Source: Deltaproteobacteria bacterium (GTDB taxonomy: Bacteria > Desulfobacterota > DSM-4660 > Desulfatiglandales > Desulfatiglandaceae). Taken from it: DNA of 64,000 nucleotides. This document shows positions 1-9,140 of this stretch, piece after piece (within the stretch, counting starts at the first letter, position 1; every line of letters begins with the position of its first letter). The translations under genes and the position numbers were made by a program. The notes beneath the pieces are model-generated. The model was given only the letters and a program-made list of their open reading frames with translations. It searched no databases and was not told the DNA's origin. The stretch covers positions 1-64,000 of the forward strand of contig JAIPDI010000014.1 of assembly GCA_021737785.1 (NCBI GenBank). The letters are read 5' to 3'.

Positions 1-161
1 ATCATGCTTTTCACCTACAATGGGTTAACAACTGGTCTATTTCTATACCAAAATGTAGGGCAAAAAGCAAGCTAAAAATGAGTCTATTTACAATTATTTC
101 AATCGTTTAATTAACTTTTACTTTTTACGAGACCATCATATTTAAATTGAAGGATTTTTAA

Positions 162-1169
162 TTGGATAAAACACCTGTTACGGATGATTCAATTATCAGC
201 AGGGAGGTGACCTTCCCGAACCATGAATTGCTGCGAAGTCTATGCGGAGAACACAACGCCCACCTCCAATTGCTGGAAGAACGGACTGGGGTTTCTTTGA
301 ACCTCCGGGGAAATGTGATACGCATCAGGGGGAAAGATTGGGAAGTCGACCTTGTGGACGCGATTTTGAAACAGCTCTACGGGCTCCTGGAGTCTGATTA
401 CCCTCTCTATCCCAGTGATGTTGAATATGCGGTCAGGATTGTGAGCGGGGATCGCTCGGCCGATCTTAAAACCATATTCAAGGAGGAAATCTCCATCTCC
501 TCCAAAAAGAAAACCATCTCTCCAAAGACGATCAACCAGAAGAACTACATTGACAGTATCCGTAAGTTCGACATCGTTTTTGGAATTGGTCCGGCAGGGA
601 CAGGAAAGACTTACCTGGCCATGGCCATGGCGGTGTCCTCTCTGATCAAGAAGGAGATCAACAGGGTTGTCTTGGCACGGCCCGCCGTGGAGGCAGGGGA
701 GCACCTCGGGTTTCTTCCAGGAGACCTTTCTGAAAAGGTAAACCCTTATCTCCGGCCGCTGTACGACGCCCTTCACGACATGATGTCCTTTGAAAATGCG
801 TCGCGACTCCTGGAACAGGGAGTGATAGAGGTTGCGCCTCTCGCCTTTATGAGAGGGAGGACCCTGAACGATTCTTTCGTGATCCTGGACGAGGCCCAGA
901 ATGCCACCTCCGAGCAGATGAAGATGTTCCTGACCCGCCTTGGTTTCAGCTCAAAGGCGGTCATCACAGGGGATGTCACCCAGACAGACCTTCCTAAAGG
1001 AAAGACCTCCGGGCTCATAGAGGCGAAAGAGACTCTCAAAGGGATACGGGGAATCCAGTTTGTCTACTTTTCGAGGGAAGATGTCGTCAGGCATCGGCTG
1101 GTCCAGGAAATCATCGACGCTTATGAAAAGATGGAAAACCGCAGACAGAGTTCAAGGGAAGTCGCCTGA
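162..1169 (+). CDS. phoH: PhoH-family P-loop ATPase
   Basis: Encodes a 335-residue PhoH-like cytoplasmic ATPase. An N-terminal RNA-binding-like region (about residues 1-110) precedes a P-loop domain with Walker A GIGPAGTGKT near residue 142 and Walker B FVILDEAQN near residue 240. PhoH proteins next to ybeY are generally linked to RNA metabolism (family knowledge); the substrate here is not shown. The start is a TTG at 162, preceded by gaagga at 149-154 with 7-nt spacing; no upstream in-frame ATG fits. It opens a rightward run with the HDIG phosphodiesterase gene beginning 2 nt after its stop, so the two are probably co-transcribed. Confidence 0.93.
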   Translation: MDKTPVTDDSIISREVTFPNHELLRSLCGEHNAHLQLLEERTGVSLNLRGNVIRIRGKDWEVDLVDAILKQLYGLLESDYPLYPSDVEYAVRIVSGDRSADLKTIFKEEISISSKKKTISPKTINQKNYIDSIRKFDIVFGIGPAGTGKTYLAMAMAVSSLIKKEINRVVLARPAVEAGEHLGFLPGDLSEKVNPYLRPLYDALHDMMSFENASRLLEQGVIEVAPLAFMRGRTLNDSFVILDEAQNATSEQMKMFLTRLGFSSKAVITGDVTQTDLPKGKTSGLIEAKETLKGIRGIQFVYFSREDVVRHRLVQEIIDAYEKMENRRQSSREVA

Positions 1170-1171
1170 TT

Positions 1172-3712
1172 ATGCCAACAAAGAAAATTGACAGATCCAT
1201 ATTGACGCCCGTGAATAAGAGAAAACCGTCAAGGAAAAAGGAAACGGACGCGTCCCGTGGGACGACAAAGGGGCACGGCGCCAGGGGGGGGAGCATGTGG
1301 GTTCGATCCGAGGCCAAGCGCTGGTATATCCTGCTGAGTCTGAGCGTCATCATATCCATTCTCCTGTTTCCCAGTGTTCTGACGCCACCCAAGGCATACG
1401 AATTAGGGGATGTGGCCGGTCGCGATATCAAGGCATCCCGGGATTTTCTCGTCGAAAACCTGGAACTGACGGACAAGAACCGGCAAGAGGCATTCCGGGA
1501 GGTGCTCCCTGTCTACGATTTTGATCCCACCGGAACGGATATGGCAGCCAAGATAAACAAGGCCTTTGAGTCCGGAAGGGAATATCTGGCCAAATCCATC
1601 GAACTTTCCTACGCCTATGACAGCGGGTCCCTTGCATCGGAAAAGGCGCTCTCTGATCATCTGGAGACTACGAAAGCCTTTAAAAGCCGGTTTTTCGAGA
1701 TTCTTGATATCCCTTTTGACGAAAAGTCGATCGATATTTTAATGAAAACCGACTTCCCTTCGGAGGCGGAAAAGGCGCTTGCCACATTGACCACCAATCT
1801 CTTTCAAACCGGGATCGTCGGCGATAACCAGATGCTGGTGAAACAGAGCGCCAAAGGGATTGTCCTGCATGACATCCACGATGGGAAAGAGACCACTGTT
1901 ACGGATCTTAACCGATTCCACGACCTCAAGTCGGCCGGGGAATTTATCGAAAGCCGGGGGAAGGTTCTCACCCGGGATATCACACCGAGAGAACTGGCCC
2001 AGACAGTAATGAGACTCGCCACCAGTCTGATAAAACCCAACCTCACTTTTAATAATCGGGAAACCGCCTTGAGAAAGGAGCATGCGCGAGAGTCGGTCAA
2101 GCCCTTCTATTTCAAGGTGAAAAAGGGCGAGATGTTGATCCGGGAAGGCGAACGGATTACCCCTGAACACCTGATCAAGCTGAGCGAACAATATAAGTTA
2201 TTGAAACAGAAGGAGATGTTGGGGAGAGTGCCTGCCATGGCCATCCTCATTGCATGTCTCCTCTCGTCCATGTACATGGCGGGCCTCCTCAGCCGTCGAT
2301 CTTCCGGTCCAGAGGAAAAGGACCTGGTATTTCAAGGGACAACCCTTCTGCTCGTCTTCTTGGTGGTAATTGCATTCAATTTTGTGGCCTTTGAAATCGC
2401 CAGAGGATACAGTTTCTTTTCTCCCAAGGCCTTGCTCTTTGCCGTTCCGGTGGCCAGCGGCGCCATGCTCATATCGATCTTCCATGGCATCGGCGTAGCC
2501 GCCAGTTTTTCTCTCATTATCTCGGCCCTTGCCTGCCTGGTGATAGATGGACGGATGGAATTTTTTGTCTATTTTTTTGTAGGGTCCCTGGTTGCGGCAT
2601 ACGGCGTGAGACAATATCGGGAAAGGGGGGTCTTTATCAGGGCCGGGCTCAAGGTCGGTGTGGCCAACATAATTCTGGCCCTTTCCATCGAGGGGTTATA
2701 CGGGTCATTCTTTTCCCTTGAGGCGCTTGTTGCATTCTGTTCAGCCCTTCTTGGAGGCGTTTTGGTGGGGGTGGTGGCCACGGGGATCCTTCCGTTGATA
2801 GAAATGACTTTCAGCTACACCACGGATATTAAACTCCTCGAACTGGCGAATCTGGACCAGCCGCTGTTGCGGGAACTCATGGTCCAGGCCCCGGGTACCT
2901 ATCATCACAGCGTGATCGTGAGCAACATGGTGGAGGCATCCGCCAGGGCAGTCAATGCCAATCCCCTCCTTGCAAAGGTGGCTGCCTATTATCATGATAT
3001 CGGAAAGATAAAGAAGCCCCTCTATTTTATCGAAAATCAGGGAGGCCGGATGAACAAGCATGAAAAGCTGGCCCCTTCCATGAGCAGTCTGATTCTCATC
3101 TCCCATGTCAAGGACGGCGTCGAATTGGCAAGGCAGTATCGATTGGGAAAGGAGATCATCGATATTATCAGACAGCACCACGGCACGTCCCTGATCACCT
3201 ATTTCTACGAAAAGGCCAGGGAACAGGCCGAAAAAAAAGGCGGAAAATGTCTTCTGGTGGAAGAGGCGGATTTCCGGTATCCAGGACCCAAGCCCCAGAC
3301 CAAAGAGGCCGGGCTGGTCATGCTTGCGGACGTTGTGGAGGCGGCATCCAAGACGCTGGTGGATCCCACCCCGGCACGGATCCAGGGGATGGTCCAGAAG
3401 ATGGTCAATAAGATTTTTTCCGATGGTCAGTTGGATGAATGTGAACTGACCCTGAAGGATCTTCACGAGATCGCCAAGAGCTTCAACAAGACCCTCAGCG
3501 GAATTTTCCACCATCGCGTTGAATACCCTGAACCCGCTACAAGAATCGTGGCGGTCCGCGACCGTGAAGCCGCCGCGGAACCAAGGGAATCGGTCCCCAA
3601 AAAGGGAAAAAATGGAGATACGGATTCAGTCTCACCGGGAACTTCCCGGATTGAAAAAAAGGGAGATCAAGGCCAAGTTGGCGAAGGTCTTAAGCGACTT
3701 GGGTTGTCATGA
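1172..3712 (+). CDS. pgpH: 7TMR-HDED/HDIG membrane phosphodiesterase (PgpH-like)
   Basis: An 846-residue membrane protein with a basic N-terminus, one transmembrane segment (about 50-70), a large extracytoplasmic HDED-type domain, a cluster of hydrophobic segments (about 355-560), and a cytoplasmic HD domain. Metal-binding motifs are seen as TYHHS near residue 576 and YYHDIGK near 608. PgpH relatives hydrolyse cyclic di-AMP; that substrate is inferred here. The last 34 residues are read through the start of ybeY in another frame (101-nt overlap) and are low in complexity, so the tail may be a lineage-specific extension. It lies in the common phoH-HDIG-ybeY order. Confidence 0.92.
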   Translation: MPTKKIDRSILTPVNKRKPSRKKETDASRGTTKGHGARGGSMWVRSEAKRWYILLSLSVIISILLFPSVLTPPKAYELGDVAGRDIKASRDFLVENLELTDKNRQEAFREVLPVYDFDPTGTDMAAKINKAFESGREYLAKSIELSYAYDSGSLASEKALSDHLETTKAFKSRFFEILDIPFDEKSIDILMKTDFPSEAEKALATLTTNLFQTGIVGDNQMLVKQSAKGIVLHDIHDGKETTVTDLNRFHDLKSAGEFIESRGKVLTRDITPRELAQTVMRLATSLIKPNLTFNNRETALRKEHARESVKPFYFKVKKGEMLIREGERITPEHLIKLSEQYKLLKQKEMLGRVPAMAILIACLLSSMYMAGLLSRRSSGPEEKDLVFQGTTLLLVFLVVIAFNFVAFEIARGYSFFSPKALLFAVPVASGAMLISIFHGIGVAASFSLIISALACLVIDGRMEFFVYFFVGSLVAAYGVRQYRERGVFIRAGLKVGVANIILALSIEGLYGSFFSLEALVAFCSALLGGVLVGVVATGILPLIEMTFSYTTDIKLLELANLDQPLLRELMVQAPGTYHHSVIVSNMVEASARAVNANPLLAKVAAYYHDIGKIKKPLYFIENQGGRMNKHEKLAPSMSSLILISHVKDGVELARQYRLGKEIIDIIRQHHGTSLITYFYEKAREQAEKKGGKCLLVEEADFRYPGPKPQTKEAGLVMLADVVEAASKTLVDPTPARIQGMVQKMVNKIFSDGQLDECELTLKDLHEIAKSFNKTLSGIFHHRVEYPEPATRIVAVRDREAAAEPRESVPKKGKNGDTDSVSPGTSRIEKKGDQGQVGEGLKRLGLS

Positions 3713-4067
3713 CAAGGAACTGAGCGTCCTCTTCACCGATGACCGCCGCATATCAGAGCTCAATCTTCAATATATGGGGAGAACCGGGCCGACAAATGTC
3801 CTGGCGTTCCCCATGGCGGATCCCGGTACATCGGGCCAACCATATGATTTTATAACAGAATTGTTAGGGGACGTGGTCATATCCGTGGATACCGCGCAAA
3901 GAGAGGCGGGGGAATACGGGGAGTCTTTGGAACAGACGATCGACCGGCTGCTCATCCACGGGATTCTGCACCTTTTAGGCCATGACCACATCGGTTCCGA
4001 GGAGCAGGCGGTTCTCATGGAGAAAGAAGAGGAACGGTTGATGGCATTAGTAGGGGGAGGGAAATAA
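3612..4067 (+). CDS. ybeY: Endoribonuclease YbeY (rRNA maturation)
   Basis: A 151-residue YbeY metalloprotease-fold RNase involved in 16S rRNA maturation and ribosome quality control (family role). The zinc motif HGILHLLGHDH, residues about 116-126, supplies the three His ligands. I chose the ATG at 3612 because MEIRIQSHRELPGLKK matches the usual family start; the same frame is open back to 3519 but the added residues look unlike YbeY. The start lies inside the 3' end of the HDIG gene. The next gene, pdxJ, follows after 2 nt. Confidence 0.95.
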   Translation: MEIRIQSHRELPGLKKREIKAKLAKVLSDLGCHDKELSVLFTDDRRISELNLQYMGRTGPTNVLAFPMADPGTSGQPYDFITELLGDVVISVDTAQREAGEYGESLEQTIDRLLIHGILHLLGHDHIGSEEQAVLMEKEEERLMALVGGGK

Positions 4068-4069
4068 GA

Positions 4070-4789
4070 ATGGCACGGTTAGCGGTGAATGTGGATCATG
4101 TCGCCACGGTGCGCCAGGCCAGGGGAGGCGACGCGCCTGACCCGGTCCTTGCGGCAGGTCTGGCTGAACTGGCAGGCGCCGAGGGCATCATCTGCCATCT
4201 CAGGGAAGACCGGCGGCACATCAACGACAGGGACCTGAGACTCCTGCGGGAGACAGTGAAGACCCGGCTGAACATGGAGATGGCCGCTGTCGAGGAGATC
4301 GTGGATATCGCACTGGATGTCAAGCCGGATCTGGTCACCCTGGTCCCCGAGAAGAGGGAGGAGCTTACCACCGAAGGGGGACTTGACGTCAGGGCCCGGC
4401 CGGGTCATTACAACAATATGGTCCGACGTCTCAAGGGGGCGGGCATCCGGGTCAGCTTTTTTATTGATCCCGATCCTGAGCAGATCAAGGCGGCCCACCA
4501 GTGCGGGGCGGATATTATAGAGGTCCACACAGGTCACTATTCAGAGGCGCGATCCGAACCGGAGGCCGTGGAACAGTTTGGCCGAATTGCCCGGGCCGTT
4601 GAATCGGCCGCAACCCTGAACCTCGACATCAGCGCCGGGCACGGGCTTGATTATGTAAATGTAAAACGATTCAAGGACCTGTCCCATATCCAGGAATACA
4701 GCATCGGACACAGCATCGTGGCCATGGCGGTCCTGATCGGTTTTGAACAGGCGGTCCGGAAGATGATCGATCTGGTCAAGTATTATTAG
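4070..4789 (+). CDS. pdxJ: Pyridoxine 5'-phosphate synthase
   Basis: A 239-residue TIM-barrel enzyme that condenses 1-deoxyxylulose 5-phosphate with 3-amino-2-oxopropyl phosphate to form pyridoxine 5'-phosphate, the last ring-closing step of the DXP-dependent vitamin B6 pathway. Family landmarks are the N-terminal LAVNVDHVATVRQARGG, the HLREDRRHI loop, LVPEKREELTTEGG, EVHTGHYSEA and the C-terminal SIGHSIVA phosphate-binding segment. Length is normal. It is packed between ybeY (2-nt gap) and acpS (1-nt gap). Confidence 0.98.
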   Translation: MARLAVNVDHVATVRQARGGDAPDPVLAAGLAELAGAEGIICHLREDRRHINDRDLRLLRETVKTRLNMEMAAVEEIVDIALDVKPDLVTLVPEKREELTTEGGLDVRARPGHYNNMVRRLKGAGIRVSFFIDPDPEQIKAAHQCGADIIEVHTGHYSEARSEPEAVEQFGRIARAVESAATLNLDISAGHGLDYVNVKRFKDLSHIQEYSIGHSIVAMAVLIGFEQAVRKMIDLVKYY

Positions 4790-4790
4790 C

Positions 4791-5174
4791 ATGATTTATG
4801 GAACCGGCGTAGATCTGGTGAGCATCCGGAGGATGGAGAAGGTGCTTCTCACCTGGGGAGACAGATTTATCAAACGGGTATTTACAGACCAGGAGGCCCG
4901 AATCTGCCGCCGACGACCCGCTCCCCACGCCGCCTTCGCGCTTCGGTTCGCTGCCAAGGAGGCGTTCTCAAAGGCCTTGGGCCTGGGTATGCGAAGGGGG
5001 ATCCGCTGGCGGGATATCGAGGTGTTCAACGATCCTTCGGGAAAACCCGGCCTGAGGCTTTTCGGGGTGGCCGCGGAGACCTGCCGGGAGAAAGGGATAA
5101 CCGGCATTCACCTGAGTCTTTCAGACGATGGGGATTACGGCATTGCCATGGTGGTGATGGAAAGGGGGGCATGA
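4791..5174 (+). CDS. acpS: Holo-[acyl-carrier-protein] synthase
   Basis: A 127-residue phosphopantetheinyl transferase that moves 4'-phosphopantetheine from CoA to apo-ACP, activating fatty acid synthesis. The GTGVDLVSI start contains the metal-binding Asp, and FAAKEAFSKALG contains the conserved Glu/Lys region; both are intact. The pdxJ-acpS pairing is common in Proteobacteria. The ATG is 1 nt after the pdxJ stop, pointing to translational coupling. Confidence 0.97.
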   Translation: MIYGTGVDLVSIRRMEKVLLTWGDRFIKRVFTDQEARICRRRPAPHAAFALRFAAKEAFSKALGLGMRRGIRWRDIEVFNDPSGKPGLRLFGVAAETCREKGITGIHLSLSDDGDYGIAMVVMERGA

Positions 5175-5175
5175 G

Positions 5176-5625
5176 ATGTTAAATGCCAGCGATATTATGA
5201 CGACAGAGGTGATTACCGTCAAAAAGGAGACCTCCCTGAAAGAGTTGGCGGGGATCCTTTACAACAACCACATCAACGGGGTCCCCGTAGTCGTCGACGA
5301 CGGGTCGCTTATCGGGATCATCTGTGAAAGCGACCTGATCCGCAAAGACAGGAAACTCCACATCCCTACCGTGGTGACCCTCTTCGATGCGGTTATCTAT
5401 CTTGAAAACCCGAAGAATATCGAAAAAGAGTTCCAACGGGTCAGCGCCGCCACGGTCGCAGATCTATACACCAAGAAGCCCGTCACCGTAGATGAAAAGG
5501 CCCCTATCGATGAAATCGCCACCCTCATGACCCAGAAGAAGATCTACACCATCCCGGTCATGGATGGAAATCGCCTGGTCGGGATTATCGGCAAGGCAGA
5601 CCTGATAAGGACGATTGCGGGGTGA
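5176..5625 (+). CDS. CBS-domain pair protein
   Basis: A 149-residue cytoplasmic protein made almost entirely of two CBS motifs: residues 1-60 (ASDIMTTEVITV, then NGVPVVVDDGSLIGIICESDLI) and about 95-149 (KKPVTVDEKAPIDEIA, then YTIPVMDGNRLVGIIGKADLI). CBS pairs usually bind adenosyl nucleotides and act as sensors. There is no fused catalytic domain, so its target is unknown. Its stop overlaps the GTG start of tsaE, placing it in the same operon. Confidence 0.9.
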   Translation: MLNASDIMTTEVITVKKETSLKELAGILYNNHINGVPVVVDDGSLIGIICESDLIRKDRKLHIPTVVTLFDAVIYLENPKNIEKEFQRVSAATVADLYTKKPVTVDEKAPIDEIATLMTQKKIYTIPVMDGNRLVGIIGKADLIRTIAG

Positions 5626-6104
5626 ATGGGGATTCCGTCACCTGCCGGACATCTTCCGGTGAGGAGACCGTCTGCCTGGGCCGGCGATTGGGCGCACACC
5701 TGCAAGAGGGAGATGTGATCGCCCTTGCCGGGGACCTGGGGAGTGGAAAAACGTGGTTTACCAAGGGGCTGGCCTTGGGGCTGGGGGTTTCGCCTGACCA
5801 GGTGGTCACCAGTCCCACCTTTGCCCTCATGAACGCGTATGAGGGCAGGTGTATGCTGTTTCATATGGATGTCTATCGCCTGGAAACGGCCGCTGATTTC
5901 TTGAATGCCGGTCTTGATGAATATCTGCATGGAAACGGTGTTTCAGTGATGGAGTGGGCCGATCGCTGGCCCGAAATCCTCCCCGAAAGACATTTGAAGG
6001 TCCGGATTAAAATTCTGGACGAGCACTCCCGCGAAATTACGCTTTCCGGACACCATCCGGAGGCGGTGAGCATTCTGAGAGCGGTGAAAAAGGAGGTAAG
6101 ATAA
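5622..6104 (+). CDS. tsaE: tRNA t6A-modification ATPase TsaE
   Basis: A 160-residue P-loop ATPase of the TsaBDE complex that makes the N6-threonylcarbamoyladenosine modification of ANN-decoding tRNAs. The Walker A GDLGSGKT lies near residue 37; the SPTF motif and the FHMDVYRL segment are typical. Start is GTG at 5622, overlapping the preceding stop in a GTGA arrangement. Its partner tsaD is 1.4 kb downstream, separated by lysC; tsaB is not in the window. Confidence 0.95.
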   Translation: MNGDSVTCRTSSGEETVCLGRRLGAHLQEGDVIALAGDLGSGKTWFTKGLALGLGVSPDQVVTSPTFALMNAYEGRCMLFHMDVYRLETAADFLNAGLDEYLHGNGVSVMEWADRWPEILPERHLKVRIKILDEHSREITLSGHHPEAVSILRAVKKEVR

Positions 6105-6112
6105 GAGCGATT

Positions 6113-7336
6113 ATGGCACTCATTGTTCAGAAGTACGGCGGAACCTCGGTGGGCAGCATTGAAAAAATCCGTGCGGTCGCCGAGAGGGTGATCCGGGTCG
6201 CCGAGGAGGGCAACCAGATGGTGGTGGTCCTGTCGGCCATGGCCGGTCAAACCGACGGGCTCATCCGGCTGGCCCACGAATTGACCGAGGACCCGGATCC
6301 GAGGGAGTTGGATGTCCTCATGTCCACAGGGGAGCAGGTGAGTGTGGCCCTCTTTGCAATGGCTGTAAAATCGATGGGCCATGATGCGCGTTCCCTCCTC
6401 GGGTTCCAGGTGGCGATCCGCACCGATGATCTGTTCGGGAAGGCGCGGATCCACGATATTAAAACGGAACGGATTGCCCGGGACCTGGAAGACGGCAGGA
6501 TCATAACGGTGGCGGGGTTCCAGGGTATCGATGATCATGGAGACATTACCACGCTGGGACGAGGCGGGTCCGACACCACGGCCGTTGCCCTGGCCGCAGC
6601 CTTGAAAGCGGATGTCTGCGAGATCTATACGGATGTCGACGGCGTTTATACCACAGATCCCAACGTCTGCCCGAAGGCCAAAAAAATGGATTTCATCGCC
6701 TACGAAGAGATGCTGGAGATGGCCAGCCTGGGGGCCAAGGTCCTTGAAATCCGATCGGTTGAATTTGCAAAAAAATTCGGCGTGCCGATTCATGTGAGAT
6801 CAACATTTACCGATGAAAGGGGTACCATGGTGGTTGCGGAGACAAAGGATATGGAGAGGGTCGCGGTATCGGGGGTTGCCTACAACAAGAATGAGGCACG
6901 GGTGACCATCCGCAAGGTGCCGGATCAGCCGGGGATCGCCTCCCGGATATTTGATCCTGTTTTCAAGGCCGGCATCGTAGTGGACATGATCGTTCAGAAT
7001 ACGAGCCAGGACGGGATGACCGACCTGACGTTTACCGTTCCCAAGACCGACTTCTACAAGACCATGAAGCTGGTCAGCGAGGTGGCCGCGGGAATCGGCG
7101 CAGAACGGGTCTTGGGTGATGAAGATATTGCCAAGGTCTCCATTATCGGCGTGGGGATGCGGACGCACGCCGGGGTCGCCAAAAAGATGTTTGCGACCCT
7201 GGCCCAGGAGAATATCAATATCATGATGATCAGCACCTCCGAGATAAAGATATCCTGTGTTATTGAAGAGAAGTACACGGAATTGGCGGTGCGGGTCCTC
7301 CACAGGGCCTTTGGTCTGGACGTGGAAAACAAATAA
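6113..7336 (+). CDS. lysC: Aspartate kinase
   Basis: A 407-residue aspartokinase that phosphorylates L-aspartate at the entry to lysine, threonine and methionine synthesis. The kinase domain has [11 protein letters not shown] at the N-terminus and [14 protein letters not shown] in mid-protein. Two C-terminal ACT domains follow from about residue 265 ([18 protein letters not shown] and [20 protein letters not shown]), the usual site of lysine/threonine feedback inhibition. The ATG is 8 nt after tsaE, preceded by the purine-rich aggtaagataagagcg. Confidence 0.97.
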   Translation: MALIVQKYGGTSVGSIEKIRAVAERVIRVAEEGNQMVVVLSAMAGQTDGLIRLAHELTEDPDPRELDVLMSTGEQVSVALFAMAVKSMGHDARSLLGFQVAIRTDDLFGKARIHDIKTERIARDLEDGRIITVAGFQGIDDHGDITTLGRGGSDTTAVALAAALKADVCEIYTDVDGVYTTDPNVCPKAKKMDFIAYEEMLEMASLGAKVLEIRSVEFAKKFGVPIHVRSTFTDERGTMVVAETKDMERVAVSGVAYNKNEARVTIRKVPDQPGIASRIFDPVFKAGIVVDMIVQNTSQDGMTDLTFTVPKTDFYKTMKLVSEVAAGIGAERVLGDEDIAKVSIIGVGMRTHAGVAKKMFATLAQENINIMMISTSEIKISCVIEEKYTELAVRVLHRAFGLDVENK

Positions 7337-7460
7337 CCGGGATGAAAAGGACAGTGTCCGGATCTAATTTTGCGCAGGACAGACGCAAAAACGACTGAAG
7401 GGACCCAAATGAGCAAAGCGACTGCACGCCATATTTGTTTTTCGTTCCACGTTCGATGGT

Positions 7461-7481
7461 CGACGTTCGACGTTCGACGTT
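7461..7481. repeat. Three tandem copies of a 7-bp unit before tsaD
   Basis: Three exact head-to-tail copies of CGACGTT sit 17 bp before the tsaD ATG, with two further imperfect copies just upstream (about 7447-7460). They occupy the place where a ribosome binding site would be expected. No function is evident. Confidence 0.8.
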
Positions 7482-7497
7482 CTTGCGACTTTTTTCC

Positions 7498-8532
7498 ATG
7501 ATCATCCTAGGCATCGATACCTCCTGTGATGATACATCTGCCGGCGTGGTGATCGACGGAAAATCGGTCCTCTCCAATGTGGTCCATTCTCAGGTGGAGG
7601 TCCACCATCCCCACGGGGGTGTCGTCCCTGAACTGGCCTCCCGGGAACATACCCGGAACATCATGCCCGTGGTTGAGGAGGCCCTGTCGAAGGCCGGTAT
7701 TCAATTGGACGACCTGGACGGCGTTGCGGTAACGGTCGGGCCGGGACTGGTGGGAGCACTTCTCGTAGGTCTTTATTATGCCAAAGGACTGGCGTATGTC
7801 CTAAATATCCCACTGGCAGCAGTCAACCACCTGGAAGGACACATCCTCTCCATCTTCCTGGAAGAGACCCCTCCCCCGTTTCCCTTTGTCGCCCTGACGG
7901 TCTCGGGCGGACATACCAGTTTATATCATGTGGAGGGATTTGGCCGCTATGTGCTGATGGGCCAGACCCTGGATGATGCCGCGGGCGAGGCATTCGACAA
8001 GGTCGCCAAGATCTCCGGTCTCGGCTATCCGGGCGGGGTGGCCATAGAACGAATGGCCGGAAACGGGGTCTGCGACAGGGTTCTGTTTCCCAGGGCGTAT
8101 ATGGAAAAAGACTCCCTTGACTTCAGTTTCAGCGGCCTCAAAACAGCGGTTGCCCTGTATATGAAAAAATGGCACGAAGATGGGGAAACGCACGATCAGG
8201 GAACAACCCTTGCCGACATTGCAGCCTCGTTCCAGGAATCGGTGGTGGACGTGCTGGTTCACAAACTAATGGCAGCGAGGAGGCGGACCAACGCCCCATC
8301 GGTTGTCATGGCAGGAGGCGTCGCATGCAACCAAACGCTCAGGGAGAGGGTGTCCGAAGCCGCGGCAGAGGAAGGGGTTCGGGTCTATTTTCCGAGGCCT
8401 GAATACTGCACCGACAACGGCGCCATGATTGCAGCGGCCGGCTATCATCGGCTGCTTCGAGGGGAGACCGCCGACATGTCCGCAGATGTGAGATCCAAGT
8501 TTTCGATAGACAACCTCCCTCTCCCGGATTGA
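7498..8532 (+). CDS. tsaD: tRNA N6-adenosine threonylcarbamoyltransferase TsaD
   Basis: A 344-residue ASKHA-fold enzyme that transfers the threonylcarbamoyl group to A37 of tRNA. MIILGIDTSCDDTSAGVV opens the protein, the metal-binding HLEGH lies near residues 110-115, and GGHTSLY, FSFSGLKTAV and AGGVACN are the usual nucleotide and metal motifs. The frame is open back to 7435, but the 21 extra residues lie over the tandem repeat and do not resemble TsaD, so I use the ATG at 7498. No strong Shine-Dalgarno precedes it. Confidence 0.95.
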   Translation: MIILGIDTSCDDTSAGVVIDGKSVLSNVVHSQVEVHHPHGGVVPELASREHTRNIMPVVEEALSKAGIQLDDLDGVAVTVGPGLVGALLVGLYYAKGLAYVLNIPLAAVNHLEGHILSIFLEETPPPFPFVALTVSGGHTSLYHVEGFGRYVLMGQTLDDAAGEAFDKVAKISGLGYPGGVAIERMAGNGVCDRVLFPRAYMEKDSLDFSFSGLKTAVALYMKKWHEDGETHDQGTTLADIAASFQESVVDVLVHKLMAARRRTNAPSVVMAGGVACNQTLRERVSEAAAEEGVRVYFPRPEYCTDNGAMIAAAGYHRLLRGETADMSADVRSKFSIDNLPLPD

Positions 8533-8618
8533 AACTCAAATCCCGCGCAAGGGGGGGAATCTTTGAACCCGTGACCGCTCATTTTTTCATCTCCATGTGT
8601 AAGGAATAGATTACCACT

Positions 8619-9140
8619 TTGGAACTCAAAAGGCAGATCCGATATTATTATCTCAGATTCATCCGTCTAAGGGGAGAACCCCATGAACTGGCCCTTGGGA
8701 TGAGCTTCGGCATCTTCGCCGGCATGATGCCGATTATGCCGGTTCAGATGGCCCTGGCTGTGGCCCTGGCCCTTGTGTTTAAGGGGAGCAAAATCACCGC
8801 GGCCCTCGGCACCTGGATCAGCAACCCGCTGAACTGGTATTTTCTATACTATTACAGCCAAAAACTGGGGGCGTATGTATTGGGCATAGAGGGACAGCAG
8901 ATGGGGAGGTTTTCTTCCATCATGGCATCTGTCCGCCTGGGTGAGGACGCTATGGTGATCGCAGAGAAAATCTTGGCGGCCGGGGGACTCATGATTGGCT
9001 CCTTTCTCACAGGCGGTCTGATCATGGGAATCGTCACCGCAATCCCCTCCTACTTCATTCTCCTCTTTATCTTTAAAAAGATAAAGGCCTGGCGCGAATC
9101 GAGGAAGGGCAGGAAAAATTGGCGCGTCACAGATTATTGA
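8619..9140 (+). CDS. DUF2062 membrane protein
   Basis: A 173-residue protein with a short basic N-terminus and several hydrophobic segments. The sequence HELALGMSFGIFAGMMPIMPVQM followed by a conserved N-P (SNPLNWYFLYY) is characteristic of DUF2062. Function unknown; inner membrane location inferred. Start is TTG at 8619 after aaggaat at 8601. Its 3' end overlaps the start of rsmA by 22 nt. Confidence 0.85.
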   Translation: MELKRQIRYYYLRFIRLRGEPHELALGMSFGIFAGMMPIMPVQMALAVALALVFKGSKITAALGTWISNPLNWYFLYYYSQKLGAYVLGIEGQQMGRFSSIMASVRLGEDAMVIAEKILAAGGLMIGSFLTGGLIMGIVTAIPSYFILLFIFKKIKAWRESRKGRKNWRVTDY

